Counted from the stretch's first letter, positions 41,950-63,606 are shown. The stretch: 64,000 bases of DNA from Oasisia sp. SBJ-2009 (GCA_964017155.1 OZ024861.1:32200377-32264376), one strand, 5' to 3'. Notes: generated from the sequence alone by a model not told the origin. A program made the numbers and translations.

Positions 41950-44150
41950 TGGTAGTACATGTACTTATATAAAGTTGAATTTCCATATACGGTCCATTAA
42001 TCCAGAATCTTTTGTACTGGGTATAGAACTTTATTACAGATTGAAGCAATATATATCCAGGGTATATATATTATAGTTATATATATATATATCATTGGTA
42101 ATCATACCTTACAGTACAACTGTTGATTGGACATACTGTACCTTTTCTTGTACACTTACTAAATTTCCACAGAGGGACTCTCATGAAACAACACTTTCAA
42201 TAGTAAAAAGATCACATTTAGCAATGATTTTTTACATGTGTTAACCAATTTTATATTTAATAAATTACAATATATACCTACATAATTTATGATGATGACA
42301 TTTCTAATTTGTCCCCATCTATTTCCCTAACAATATAAGCAAACATCTATGAAAGATGGCAAATAAAATACAACATCACACACAATAATTAACAAATACG
42401 GAGGAATGACAGACATCAACAGAATGTAGTCATAGTCATCCAATTCTGATCGACTGTTGCCAACATACGGGCAGTGTGGTTAAGAATGCAAATGAGACAC
42501 TCAATAGGTCTAAGATTAAGGTTATCTCCCCATCTTATGTAACTTATCCTCCCAGTGACCATACAGGCATTAGTGTCTTGTGAATTTATCCTTTTTGACT
42601 GTCTCATGTTGATCCAGATTGCTTGGAAGTCTAAATGCATCACAGTATTTAATTTGATTAATTAATCGAATTTACATAAATGTATATATCGGTATAACTT
42701 GTTACAGTAATCAATTAATATAAATTTGTTTAGAAAGTATTTCTTATTTCTGGACCTTTGTCTGACAGACAGACTTCTTTATATAAGACAGATATTAAAT
42801 ACTAATATAGCAAAAACAAAAATCAATAAATACTAGCTAATTTAATTCAAATAACATAGAAAAACAAGTAAATGTATATAATATCACACACTTAAATTAA
42901 ATATGTAATTTGATAGGCATAACATTGATGCTTGTCATATATCGTTGATTAATTATTTAATAAATTGAGAACTGTTCCATGACCATGCTGGAAATATAAT
43001 TCAATGGTATCTTACCCCGCTGTCCAAAATGGTACAATCAGGATGTTGCCAAAAAATCTTTTAGGATTAACTTGATTATTCACATATGATCATAGTGATA
43101 AGATTGTTGATAGGTAGCTAGTTGTCTGTCTACACATTTTACAACTTTTTTGGTGGGAAACAATAGACACCAGTTCAGGGGCAGGAGGCTGGCAGGGCTA
43201 TATTTACAATCGAAAATTGCTTACAAAATAACACAATGTTACATCTTCGAGGAGTTAATTGCCTCTAACACATACTGACACAGTTATACTGCAGATAGCA
43301 CAACCGCCACAATTCAGCGGCAGTGCCAGTGGGGACAGAAAGCAGCATCGCTTCCAACTGCTTCGACGTGGACCTGCGCCTGCGGAGACTTGGCCCGAGT
43401 TGAGCTGGCAGCTGTCCCTGGAACTTTGCTGGTTCTGCTTGCATCGAAGTTGTTCAAAATAATGATGCCGCGGCAGCGACAAATTCAACAGCACCACCAT
43501 CCATTTATTCCCATGTGCCTCCCATAAATAATATGTTCGCCTATCTCCTCAGCAAGTTGAGGTTAGACTCAGCGTTATCCGGAAGAAGACATTTGCTAAC
43601 TGGTAAAAAAAAAACGGCATTGTGTCCGACTATAATTTTGGCGCGCTATTTCGTTTACCTCATTCTTTGCAGTGCGATATTTTGTAACGATGGCTGTTTA
43701 TAATAATAATGAATGGCCAGATTAAAAAAAATAATAATGCCATTCGACAGATGGCGACACGGTCAAACGTTTTATTTTTTATTATGCATGATCTTCTTAT
43801 CTTAGCTAAGTAAATAATGTAGAGGTTCCCGTCTGCCTATTAGGTAATTTAGGGTCAACACGTGAATGGGAAGATTCAATGTATGGTGTTCGAACGTCTT
43901 ATCATGGGCGTGGTGAAAGATATAAAAGTGACGTTGTAAATGATTGCATTTGCTAACAACCGTGTCCATGGACACATTGTTGTTCTATGACTACGTCTAT
44001 GACATGTCTAGACTATGACTATGACTGAGTCTATGACTATATGACTATGCGATGACTATGTCTATATGACTATGTCTGTGATAATGTTGAGTACGCAGTT
44101 TGTCGTGAAGAACTTTAATTGTTTCTCAAATTATGTTAAACATGCGTTTT
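41950..44150. other. Intergenic region between PKHD1L1-like gene and PSMA1
   Basis: AT-rich and without a recognised gene. A GC-richer patch at 43250-43520 is open for 81 codons on the minus strand and 67 on the plus strand, but neither reading has a known motif or clear splice signals, so no gene is called. A GACTATGTCTATGACTAT-like degenerate repeat occupies 43986-44090. Confidence 0.6.
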
Positions 44151-44350
44151 GTTTATAACAAAAGTAAATTATTCCAGATTCTCGTGAGAATGAAAAACGG
44201 ACACCCCACGTCACGACGCCTAGAAGCTCGAAACTAATAAACGTCGTAAAACGCGCGAAACGGCTCGCAGTGGTGACATCTAGAGGGTAACTCTAGTGTT
44301 ACTTGCGTTATACGCCCTCTGGTGCCAACACTGTTAGTCATCCGAGAAAC
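44150..44350 (+). promoter_or_regulatory. Putative PSMA1 promoter and 5' UTR
   Basis: The 200 bp before the start codon are richer in CpG than the surroundings (GTCACGACGCC, CGTCGTAAAACGCGCGAAACG) and lack a TATA box, as expected for a housekeeping promoter. The transcription start is not determined. Confidence 0.45.
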
Positions 44351-52385
<8,035 letters not shown>

Positions 52386-52773
52386 CAGGTCAAAGGTCAT
52401 AGGTCACTACAGAAGACAGCTTTGTTGAGAGCATCGCCAACTGCTACAATACACTCGCCCTTGTAACGATGCCTTCAATGCCTTCATCAGCGTTGTTTGT
52501 ACACACCACTGTACTGGGTGACTGCTCTGTTGTAAACCAACTCAGTTCTCTACACTTGGGCGAATCAAGAACGCATTGGAAATAATGTAGAAACAATTCA
52601 TTAGTCAGTCCTTCGATTTTGTTACTTTACTATGACCTATACTTCTTGTCAGCACGGTTACTAGCGTATTTAAAATGTATGTTATTGTGATTTTCACCTG
52701 TGTAAAAATTGCTCTCTGTCATTAGTTATTCCATCTTTTATTGGTTATTGCTGCGTTTAAAGATGTTTGTAGA

Positions 52774-52779
52774 AATAAA
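52774..52779 (+). terminator. PSMA1 poly(A) signal
   Basis: AATAAA 390 bases after the stop, followed by a GT/T-rich stretch (GGTTGTTGTTTGTGTTG at 52819), a normal layout. A copy lies at 54531-54536. Confidence 0.75.
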
Positions 52780-53302
52780 GTCCAACTTATAAATTAAACA
52801 TTGAGAACATTATTCAGAGGTTGTTGTTTGTGTTGTAGAGTAATATTATAATATAAAGGATTATTTTAGTTTTAAAGAACCACTGTTTTTTGTTATGAAT
52901 AATCACCATAATAATTTATGTCCAGTCAAACAATGACAACTGTTGAATTAAAACAATGTTGGTTTTACTTTTGGTAATCGAGATATCAGAATACACACAT
53001 GAGAAACAATTATTAAAACGTGGACGTTTAAAGTATATCTGAACAGACACAACATTTCAAGATACAAAAGTGAGACGCTGTCATGGGTGTGTCATGGAAA
53101 TAGTGTCCTCAATAATATGACAATGGGTGTTTGCATTTTGAAAAATACTCATTTATTTTAACAGCAGAATTTATTTCATTCAGAATTTTCCCAAAGAGCT
53201 CTTTATTTTCGTGAAATGGTCCCCAGGGCCCTACGTAAGACAGACCAAGCAACTGAGCTGTGGCAACGAGAAAGCTGTTACACTTCTCTACCTGCTCATT
53301 TT

Positions 53303-54027
53303 GACAGTGTCATGTTGACAGTGTCACGGAGTCAGTCATGTTGACAGTGTCACGGAGTCAGTCATGTTGACAGTGTCACGGAGTCAGTCATGTTGACAGT
53401 GTCACGGAGTCAGTCATGTTGACAGTGTCACGGAGTCAGTCATGTTGACAGTGTCACGGAGTCAGTCGTGTTGACAGTGTCACGGAGTCAGTCATGTTGA
53501 CAGTGTCACAGAGTCAGTCGTGTTGACAGTGTCATGGAGTCAGTCATGTTGACAGTGTCACGCAGTCAGTCATGTTGACAGTGTCACGCAGTCAGTCATG
53601 TTGACAGTGTCATGGGGTCAGTCATGTTGACAGTGTCACGCAGTCAGTCATGTTGACAGTGTCACGCAGTCAGTCATGTTGACAGTGTCATGGGGTCAGT
53701 CATGTTGACAGTGTCATGCAGTCAGTCATGTTGACAGTGTCATGCAGTCAGTCATGTTGACAGTGTCATGGAGTCAGTCATGTTGACAGTGTCACGGAGT
53801 CAGTCATGTTGACAGTGTCATGGAGTCAGTCATGTTGACAGTGTCATGGAGTCAGTCATGTTGACAGTGTCACGGAGTCAGTCATGTTGACAGTGTCATG
53901 AAGTCAGTCATGTTGACAGTGTCATGAAGTCAGTCATGTTGAGTGTCATGCAGTCAGTCATGTTGACAGTGTCATGGGGTCAGTCATATTGACAGTGTCA
54001 TGCCGTCAGTCATGTTGACAGTGTCAT
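53303..54027 (+). repeat. 26-bp minisatellite, copy 2
   Basis: The duplicated counterpart of 51628-52270, with exactly three more units (78 bp), as shown by the offset rising from 1,679 bp before the array to 1,757 bp after it. Confidence 0.95.
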
Positions 54028-54043
54028 GTGTGTGTCACTACAG

Positions 54044-54142
54044 GAAGGCATGGAGCAGGACGCGGCCGGAGATGACCAGGCGCCCGCAGCTGCCTCTGAC
54101 CCACAGGTCGGCGGCCCAGATATCCAGCCAATGGACCAGTAA
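54044..54142 (+). CDS. PSMA1: Duplicate terminal exon of PSMA1 (alternative or silent)
   Basis: Base-for-base identical to exon 11 (52287-52385), with the same ctacag acceptor and TAA stop, and its own AATAAA at 54531. Splicing from exon 10 to this exon would give the same protein with a slightly different 3' UTR. Whether it is used depends on whether the first poly(A) signal is bypassed. It has no start codon and cannot be a gene by itself. Confidence 0.6.
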   Translation, partial: EGMEQDAAGDDQAPAAASDPQVGGPDIQPMDQ

Positions 54143-54829
54143 CAGGTCAAAGGTCATAGGTCACTACAGAAGACAGCTTTGTTGAGAGCATCGCCAACTG
54201 CTACAATACACTCGCCCTTGTAACGATGCCTTCAATGCCTTCATCAGCGTTGTTTGTACACACTACTGTACTGGGTGACTGCTCTGTTGTAAACCAACTC
54301 AGTTCTCTACACTTGGGCGAATCAAGAACGCATTGGAAATAATGTAGAAACAATTCATTAGTCAGTCCTTCGATTTTTTTACTTTACTATGACCTATACT
54401 TCTTGTCAGCACGGTTACTAGCGTATTTAAAATGTATGTTATTGTGATTTTCACCTGTGTAAAAATTGCTCTCTGTCATTAGTTATTCCATCTTTTATTG
54501 GTTATTGCTGCGTTTAAAGATGTTTGTAGAAATAAAGTCCAACTTATAAATTAAACATTGAGAACATTATTCAGAGGTTGTTGTTTGTGTTGTAGAGTAA
54601 TATTATAATATAAAGGATTATTTTAGTTTTAAAGAACCACTGTTTTTTGTTATGAATAATCACCATAATAATTTATGTCCAGTCAAACAATGACAACTGT
54701 TGAATTAAAACAATGTTGGTTTTACTTTTGGTAATCGAGATATCAGAATACATACATGAGAAACAATTATTAAAACGTGGACGTTTAAATGATGTCTGAA
54801 CAGACACAACATTTCAAGATACAAAAGTG

Positions 54830-57430
54830 TTAATTTCTTTTATGTATCCGATGTTGGTACTGTGTCGATCAGACGGTGGCGCCACTGTTGCCAAGCGGAA
54901 CAGAAAGTACGGCTCTCTGGGTTGGTAAACATTAGGGATTATCACCGGGTTTATACAGTTAGTTCGCGCATTTTAGTCAACCACCTAATATGAAATTTGG
55001 TCATCTTAATATCAAAGCCGAATATATAAGGAGCCAAGGTCTAGTCAAATTTTTGCGATCTCGTTTACCAATATTTCCACGTTAATGTACACACTTGCTC
55101 GTATAATGTCTTGCGAATGTCTTCCGCAGTTCTTTAGACGTTACCTAGAGGCTAGAGCGACGTATTATTCTTTCACAGTCACGTGATCGGTCCGGCAATA
55201 CGTAATTGTTTTCAGGTAATACTTCCTGTTGGAAATTATCGGAAGAATATTAATTGTACTTAAGAACTAAAGTAACATTATTATTATTCGCCGCTAACCA
55301 GTAGCCAGACAGTCCGTGATATAAAAGGTGACTCCGTCATTATTTGTTACACGTCACCTAAATTACGTCACCCGTAAATTGTGGTGCAGAGTCAAGATAA
55401 TTTATTCGACCAAAAATAGATTATAATATAATACAGTAAACAAGTGTAATGAATTGTATGCTCGGGAGACTGTCGTTAAGGCCCTATGCATGCCTTAGTG
55501 GGTCTCCAGTGTCAAATATAACTGATAGTCTGTCGACACGGCGTGGAATGAGAGCAACTACATGTACCATAGGAACGACCGTATATAGATAGACACGGCA
55601 AACATGGTAATAATGTAGGCGATGTATTTGAAAATACAACCTAGGGTCAGGATAAGATAAGTTTATTATACGGCAACTTGCCAGTTCGATTGTACATGTA
55701 CATTCACAATAAAATCAACAATCCCACATCATATAATCGTACAACGGTAAAGTACCTTATTGAAATAATCATTGGAAAATGTGTACGTAATAAATTTAGA
55801 GCATATACATTAAAATAAACTTATTCTAAAATAAATAAAAAGGATAGTAAAATTAAACTGTTTGTTAAAATACTTGTCCATTATTAGCAGTTCTACCAAA
55901 CACCACGGAATTAAAGATCTTTTTAGCGATTTATGTTCGTCCTTGGGATAGGTAACTCGTTGCATGACCTCAAAGTATATGACACACTTCGACCATTTGG
56001 TAATAGCGCATTCAGTTTGTGGTCACTACACTTCGTTATAGCGAAATACGCTCTACACAATCCATCAAGTCTGTGGAGCAATGTTGGCAGGTTTACCATC
56101 TGCAGGATATTCTCGTGCGCATAACCTGGAAATATAGGTTACAAACTAACTAAACGAGTAGATCCAAAGCTCTGGACAATGGCCTAAAGAGAGGCAGAAC
56201 AAAAGGCTCATTGTTGGATTTATTTAATTACCTGACCACGTTATCATAAACAACACCGACGGTTCAAGATAACATTTATCAGCGAACAACTAATTCCTAT
56301 ATCTTACCGCTGTACGAAATGCTGTCTAGATGATATAAGATATAATATGGCGGATTGTTTTTGTTGTAATCCAAAACGATATTGCGCAACAGGCTGCTTT
56401 TGTAATAATTCATCACACCCATTTACTTATAGGCGTAACAGGTAGATCGAGTTATTTTGTAATGCTGTTGACTTCGTGGGAATTTCTTTCGCGATTGCTT
56501 CATCCCAGTTACTGATAAGGCAGTTGGGAATCCTTCTTTTTAATATGTAATTTACATAATATGCATAATACTTTTATACAGGATATCATTTGGTAGTTTT
56601 GGTAGTTTCCGACATGTAATTGCCAAGACTACGAATGCCGTAGGCTGTAGACGCTTCTCTGAGACAATAGTTGTTATGTCATAGTGGCGTGCTATGACCA
56701 ACGTCATCCACATAAAACTATTTGTATATTAGCCAATCAGAAGTAGAAGATTACAAATCGGTGACGCCCACAGACTACCACGGTGATGCAATTAACCACG
56801 TAGGAAAGATCAGTTTTCGCCGACCACTACATATGTTCAAAATAACTATGTAGGATAAAGTCAGATAGTATGAGCATAGTTTTGTGTATTATAATCGCAC
56901 TGCCCATAACACCCGCCTTTGTCGCACGTAATTCCGATCTTTGTCGATTTCAAACTTGTCGGGCGAGGTAGCCTGAAGACCAACATCATCACCTGATATA
57001 TGATTATCGCTTGGCTGCGTTCTATGTTCTAGGACGCACTTGGCTGTTCTCCACGCAGACCACGGAACCATACATGTAACAATTCCATCCAGGCATACAT
57101 CCCGGTACCGACATTATGTATTCTTTTTATTCCTCACTATTTACTGATCGACGATTCACATGCATACATCAGTGCTGGGAAAACGTGATGTTATATTCAT
57201 TGGCGTCTCCAGCATTGAAAAGACATCACAGACGACGTTCAACAAAACCGTTTATTTCCTCAGAGTACCTCGTTTCTCCAACAAGTTGAACACATATTTC
57301 AGACTACACATTCCTTGTTACAGGCCTAAGTTAGGTACATGAAAAGTGTACGCCACACGCATTTTGAAATATAGTCTAAAATATATTGTCTCTATGAACA
57401 CGGGATATGTTATGTGTATGTATCTTCAAG
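54830..57430. other. Intergenic region 3' of the PSMA1 duplication
   Basis: AT-rich; short open frames only, none with a recognisable motif. It may contain worn retroelement sequence (for example the AAGATAAGTTTATTATACGG stretch at 55646), but I cannot name a family. Confidence 0.5.
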
Positions 57431-57436
57431 GGTAAC

Positions 57437-57703
57437 ATTAGTACATGCTTGAAGAGACAGGTCTACAACTCATGCGTACTGCCAGCAATGACATACGGCG
57501 CGGAAACATGGGCACTCGTCAGCCAAGGAAAGAACAAGCTAGCAGCCGTACAAACAAAGATGGAAAGGAGTATGTACAACATACCGGGACAGACAAACAA
57601 ACATCTGGGTAAGAGAAAAGACAAAGGTCACAGACGTGATTGAACAAGTCAGAAGATGGAAGTGGACCTGGGCAGGGCACGTCATTAGAATACGATAATA
57701 CGC
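57437..57703 (+). pseudogene. RTE-like reverse transcriptase C-terminal fragment, frameshifted
   Basis: Encodes LKRQVYNSCVLPAMTYGAET and AAVQTKMERSMYNI, then after a frameshift near 57595 the sequence VREKTKVTDVIEQVRRWKW and WAGHVIRI before a stop. Order and motifs are those of the C terminus of RTE-type non-LTR retrotransposons. The frameshift and lack of upstream domains show a decayed fragment in the intergenic space. Confidence 0.8.
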
Positions 57704-57776
57704 ATGGTTGTGAGCTCAACATTCACATGTGCTGATATTGTCCACCAGACACCTAACTGACCTAACGTGAACACTC

Positions 57777-60684
57777 TCACACGGCGACAGGCACCGTAGG
57801 CTGATATTCCCTCACGTGTGTAGACACATTAAATCGCACAGATCTCTGACTCCTCGTCATGTCCGGCGACTCCCGAGACGGAACTTCGGCTCCTATTGAA
57901 AAACTCTCCACCTCCACCGACATATCTGCACTGCACGTCCGCGAAATGGCCACGCCGAAATGGTCGCTCATTGTCAGTGCATTGCCAACCGGCTCATTAT
58001 CGCTCACTGGGCTGGGCGGCGCCATCTTGGGCGCGTTTCTGTCGTCGTGCAGTTTGAAGCAGACATAGTTCCTGCGTATGCCGGCGTTGAGGCTGGGTGT
58101 TCGCGACATGACGGCAGTGAGCAGGTGCTTCAGCGAGATGTTCGGGCGTTTCCGTGTCTTATCCGGCCGTGGACTTCGAGGTGTCGACGGCGGTGTGCGC
58201 AGGAGGTAGCTGTACTGGCGCGGAGACTGCGCCGCGATCTCTCTCATCTGGCGGGCGTGTTGGCGACTCGCAAGTTGGTTCTGCGTGATCCACTCTGATC
58301 CGTACCCCGGCCTACAGTAGCAGCCGGTGTCCACCCCAGCGCTCCCAGCACGGCGAGGCGACGTCATGCAGTTGTCGACGTTCATGTGGAGTGTCTGGCA
58401 CTTGAGGCGTAGTTCCGAGCGCGGGGTCTGGGCACGCTCGTGGGCCCAGCTCGCCGTGCCGTAGGAAGCGGGCGACGTCGGCGGCCAGGGGGACCGAGGT
58501 GATGTGTTCGCCGACCCACCGCTCACACCACGGCTGCTTCTGAATGCCGGACTGAACATGGCGTATTTGTTGGCGTCTGTGTAATTCTCAGACGTCCGGC
58601 CAGCATTGTAAGATGTATACCTAAGAAATATAAATACAAATACACATGATAATCAAACTGTGTTAAAAATGTGCGTTATACGAAACGTATGTTTACGGAA
58701 TTATCGATTTACTGGAAGACAGAGAGTTTGGACCGACCTATGAAAAGACCAGAACTCGTTCAAACGAGCCCGCGACATATTAACATGCATTACCTTTGCA
58801 TATACCTCCGAAAGAGTAATGCATCACATTTGTGTTGACACGAGACGAATAATACTTATTTAGATCGGCTCAGGAAAATACAAATGCACAGGCCAACCCT
58901 GGAGCGGACTCATAAATATCGACAAGTTAGAACGACACGTGATAAACTCGTTGGGTCAATTCATTGACATTTATTCATCTTGAACAACATTGGAGCTTCG
59001 TCTTGGGTGATAATCTATGTCCTGGGCAGCATCTGATGTAAGACCACAATAAGGTGTTCGTCCGCCATTCCCCGTGCGACCAAAGAGTACCCTATAGTAA
59101 CAGCATTATGCAGGTTGTCTGAATTTCTGTGAGCACATAGTGTGGAGTGAGTAGAAATTATGTTTTTGTATAGCGTGGCATCAGAGCTGTCAAATTATGA
59201 CAGCTGTCAGTCGGTGCATTTCTGCGCATTAATACAGCTGTCATTTTGCTTGGTGATGTAATCAGTCGCAACCCGTGAGTGGTTCAAGAAGAAATGGAGG
59301 GGTGCAAGGTTGGAAAGTGGAAAGAAGTTTGTGGAAGCCTGAGGTATGAGAAGTTCACGATATATTTACAGAACTTCTGCCTGTGCAAGGTAAATATGTT
59401 GTAAAATTGTCAATAACATATCTCACCAAGATTAGTAGGAAATGAAGGAAACGTTATAATGGTCGCCTATGGAACATACAAATGTGGTCTGACTCCATCT
59501 AACACGTCCAATCTTTGAGGGTCCGTCTGTGTAGCGGACGATGTAGAGGTGTAGCGGACGATGTAGAGGTGTAGCGGACGATGTACAGGTGTAGCGGACG
59601 ATGTACAGGTGTAGCATCCGATGTTTCCTCTCCTCAGTCCACAATCTGTTATTCCTCTCCGCCATCTTCCTGGTGCTACTCAGTAAAGTCTTCCTACTTG
59701 TCGTCAAGTGTTGCAATATATTGCTGTAGATTCCTGGGTAAAGAATTAGACGGACATCTTGCCTAAGCTTAGCACAGAAAACATCTCTTTGAATAATATT
59801 ATGTTCATCCGTCTTGCGGCTGACTTGAGTCACTTGACCAAGCCGAGCACAAACGTCGCTGGTTTAGCCAGGCACACATTCTGGAACTGTTCGTGTGCGC
59901 ACGATGACATTGTGGTTGCTTCGCGTTTGCACTACCTGTAGTAGTGATGTCATTTAAAGCTACGCATCTGAAACACCAGTGACGGATGCTCATGCGACTG
60001 GCACACCACAGTTGGAACAATGCACGAGACGATGTATATGCTCCACCCAATTATGCCGAAACGTCTAGCCACCAACCCCAGCATTATTTTTTAGTCAGTC
60101 TTATCACAACTTAAAATGACGTTATTGTAATCGTACAAAACACAATGGTCCATGCGACCGATTCACGATACGTATACGCTAACATAACTATAAATTCCAA
60201 TATCTAATTAACTGGCGCATAACATATTTACAACCATAGATGTTTTCATTATTGTGTCATTGTGTCGGAAGACAGTGTCCAGTGTCCAAAAAGTCGCCGA
60301 AACGAGCCGGAAACACAGATGGAAGTGGACTCCAGTGTGTTCATGGGTTAAAATAACGGTACAGTCTTTTACAGTATTCAATCGTCAACGTTCCTCAAAG
60401 GGGAGCTATATAAAATTATTGATATGCTGTCTTGTTCCAAAATTTTACTTTATTGCGACCGTACCGAATTTACATGTCCCAAAATACACAGGGAAACCCC
60501 GTGGTCCTGTACTGATGGCCCACTCACTACCTAGTACCTACCGGCGTTCATTGTTGTCCACGCGTTGCCGTGCCGAGTACGTGCGGCCAGGTGCGAAGCC
60601 TCCACGGCCCACGGACGCGATGCGGCCTAGCGACGGCAGACCAGACACCGGCCGAGTCTCACTCGCCGTCCGTGCCGCGTACAT
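57777..60684 (-). CDS. Two-exon gene for an uncharacterised 328-aa basic, Ser/Pro/Arg-rich protein
   Basis: Exon 1 runs 60684-60542 (47 codons plus 2 bases) and exon 2 58620-57777. The donor CGCCG|GTAGGT and acceptor tttcttag|G join in phase, giving MYAARTASETRPVSG at the start and YQPTVPVAV at the end, with no break. The protein is rich in Ser, Pro, Arg, probably disordered, with SPR/TPRS motifs (TPPSTPRSPRPDKTRK) and one more ordered patch (IRRNYVCFKLHDDRNAP). Near the C terminus RSVRFNVSTHVREYQP contains an RVxF-type sequence (R-S-V-R-F), the docking motif for protein phosphatase 1; this is inference. No transmembrane segment or known domain was recognised. The open frame continues upstream of the exon 2 Met (58559), which is why I place the start in exon 1. 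Upstream frame is closed by TGA before the Met. Confidence 0.68.
58700..60535 (-). other. Intron of the minus-strand gene
   Basis: The intron spans 60541-58621. It contains a five-unit 20-bp repeat (GTGTAGCGGACGATGTAGAG) at 59529-59622 and several short open frames without motifs. I see no extra exon, but one with matching phase could be missed. Confidence 0.5.
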
Positions 60685-60884
60685 GGCCCACGTCTGTCCA
60701 GCGTGTCCAACACGTCCAGTGGTGTGACACTGGACACGAACGACGCAGCACCGACCACTGCGACGGCCAGTCTGTCAGTGTCAGTGCCACCTCGTCTCTC
60801 CCTAGACCCTGTCGTACAGCGATCAACACAACGCAACACAACGAACGAAGGCCGTCGCCTAGTCATTGACGCTCACGCACCGGG

Positions 60885-60890
60885 CTTATA
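60885..60890 (-). promoter_or_regulatory. TATA-like box of the minus-strand gene
   Basis: TATAAG in CATTATAAGCCCGG on the minus strand, about 200 bp upstream of the proposed start codon at 60684 and within a GC- and CpG-rich block (60540-60900). It would place transcription start near 60855. Confidence 0.4.
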
Positions 60891-60899
60891 ATGGCGACT

Positions 60900-61308
60900 T
60901 TTTAATGTATGGTTATGTGTGTATACATGTGTGTTTGCCACAATGTGGACTCGCCTATTATTTACCGTTGGCCTCGTAGAGATAAGCCCACGTGCGGTAA
61001 TCTGGCACCGATCGCTGCCGGCCGATTCCCACGGTAGCGGTCTCAGTTTTCATTGCCGGGCGGCGAATTACTATTCGGGAGTCAAAGTTGTTTTAGTTGC
61101 CAAGGTGCTGACGCTTCGATGATTGTTTAATTAATAGGTATGGCTGATTGTCAATTTAATTGCATAGTATCCTCAGGATGACATTGTTTTGAGGAGCGAT
61201 CCATTTATCGTTGGTAGCCTGTTACTAGATATTTGTTTCCCGTTCACCGAGGCTCGTGCAGGACATTGGCCTAATCGCCAACGTTCGTGGTTTTCTCTAT
61301 GGTCACAC

Positions 61309-61366
<58 letters not shown>

Positions 61367-63590
61367 ACAAGTTAAAAACAGCATCACATGACACAAATTA
61401 CATAAGTTTGTGGCTATCGATATAACATCTTTGTAGAGTTTCCGACAATTGCAAGAGACTACCTAGCTAGCTAGCTGTTATGTATTTAGATGCAAGAACG
61501 CGTTATTGAATAGTCCTCCTTCACCTAAGTGCGCAAACGCTCGTACGATGTTTTCAGAGGGTTACTGGAATGGACAATTCTATGATCGGACTATGGGTGT
61601 ATTTTCTACAAGGTCGTTAACGGCGACGTCTTCTACTAATTGTTGCGTTCATAATGTCTGATAATAGAGGAAAATGCAGCACATTTTATATAACACCACA
61701 AGTAAGTAAGTTTTCTGTGGCCACAGTTTACTGGTGCCTGTTAACAGTTGTCAGGAGTCTACGTAGCGCCACATCTTGGATCTCGGTTGCATCCAGGTAC
61801 TTTGTTGCAAGCCTTACATTGTGTGTGCGACATGGTTGGAATCTAGCGCTCAGCTCTATAGGTGACGTTGTCGATTGTTATTTATTTTACCAATGCCGAG
61901 CTACTGTATAGTCAGGCCAGGTTTCTGAGTCATTGTCCGCCTACGCTCGACTGACTCAACTAGCTACGCGAGTGCATTAAAACAATGTGAATATATCTTA
62001 GACGCCTTGCTGTGCTCAGTGACGGGTCTAAAATTGCGGGGAGGACAAACTGTTCGAGTATCTAAAGCTTGATTAGTTTGCAACTGGCGCAATACTTTAT
62101 CTAAATATTGCATTTCCAAAGCCAGAGACGTTGCATCCGGGTGGGTGCATAGGTAATTGTGACATGATCTTTTCCACAGAGATGATACGATCGCATATTG
62201 CGTGTGTGGACTTGGTCCCTTGCTGCACAAGAAGATCCTAACAACCGGTACAACTCCACAAGTCTTTCACCAGTCTCTCTACTAAATACTTCTGAAATAG
62301 TCTCGTTTTGTAAAAATGTAGCTGACCTCTTGATTGGACAATCATCAATCGGTTACACTGCTCTTTCTTAGATCAAATGATGTCGATGTCAGGGAATGTA
62401 CCGCCAAGACACTTCTCTCCACCCAACTGTACTATGGAGAACAAGTTGTCCGGCAACAGCTAAGTTGCAGAGGTGCCGGAATGTGAATCGGAACTACACA
62501 AGCATTACCACTTCTATTGGTCCAAAGCCAGATTTTCTGTCAGGGTTTACTCCATTAGACTATGACACAAGAGTCTGACTGCAAAGCCGCGGTTGCTAGT
62601 TGTCTGTAGTTGGGACATGTCTTGGCGACAGTGACAGAGGTGGGTGATGCACACTGTAACTCTGTGACCCTCATGCTGGTCAGAGATTCCTCATCTAATC
62701 CACCTGGTGACTCAGAGTGACCAACAAGTGTGTGTTACTTTTGGGAGATGACACTAGGAGTATTGTCTTATGAGAGATACTGGCAGACGAGACTTAATTA
62801 AGCACTTGGTTCGTGTTTCCGCCGAAGCTAGCCAGCGGTGGACGCTGAGAGCACGAGGTGACAGACACGACTGCCCCGTTGACGCATCACCAAAATCTAC
62901 TCCGCAAACGTCAGTTAACAAATAAACACAATAACAGGTGTAATTACTTACAAGTAGAAATGCACGCACAAGTACAACACATACATTAGGGATTAAGGGT
63001 CATATTATGTGGTAATCACCCGAACGCCGCTTATGAAAAATATTCCCGTTGGCCTGTGGCATCACCTACCGGCGAGGGCCGAAATCGAGGCGCGACCCCC
63101 GGCGTCTTGCAACGAGTTATTACGTCGCGCCACCTACCGACTGTACTGCCGGTGCCGAATTAAATAGACGCGCTTATCATTAAATGTACGGGTCCACTCA
63201 ATAAGTATATGTGAATAGACGCCGCCCGATTACCGACAGCTAATGAACACCATACACAATGGCGTCATTCATGTGTGATTGAACTGAATAGATCGAACAG
63301 ATATGGCCGCGGCATGTGGTAGCGTGTCCACGCGAGAGAACGGTAACCACGCGAGACTCACCACTAGCAATGGCGGCGTCGGGTTGTCAACCAGACACGC
63401 CCCACGACAAATTACATCGAGTTCAGTCAAAGGGGTGACGTAGGGTAAGTCAGACAAGCAATGATTTATGTAGAAGGTATTGGAAATATGTTGTGTGACT
63501 CGTGGTAAACTTGTAGAATTGTACGGCCTGTAAGAGAACGGTTCCTTCTACATGGCTGGGTTTGTTGTTGTTTATTTGATTGAGCTGTTT
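60900..63590. other. Intergenic region upstream of the minus-strand gene
   Basis: Holds a TA microsatellite (61311-61365) and short open frames. The longest minus-strand one (62230-61964, with YLDKVLRQLQTNQALD) has no recognised domain. Nothing else can be supported. Confidence 0.5.
61311..61365. repeat. TA microsatellite
   Basis: Pure (TA)n of about 26 units. Confidence 0.95.
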
Positions 63591-63606
63591 GCTTGTTTGT
63601 ACGTGT

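Larger units (their letters stand above)
53069..54825 (+). repeat. Tandem duplication of the PSMA1 3' end
   Basis: Copy of 51390-53068, about 99% identical apart from the array length. It holds part of the last intron, the 26-bp array, a full copy of exon 11, the 3' UTR and a poly(A) signal. A four-base AGTG occurs at all three breakpoints (51390, 53069, 54826), suggesting microhomology at the junction. Differences are few (for example A at 51556, G at 53235). Confidence 0.93.

Noticed and set aside
43255..43500. 81-codon minus-strand frame in a GC-rich patch
   Set aside because: No start context, splice sites or domain could be supported; recorded only as an intergenic note.
54000..54185. 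Second small gene copied from 52243-52428
   Set aside because: The frame is out of register with PSMA1 exon 11; the real coding content is the duplicated terminal exon.
60254..60727. 157-codon plus-strand frame
   Set aside because: Its C-terminal half is the antisense of exon 1 of the minus-strand gene, which has matched splice sites; no motif in the plus reading.
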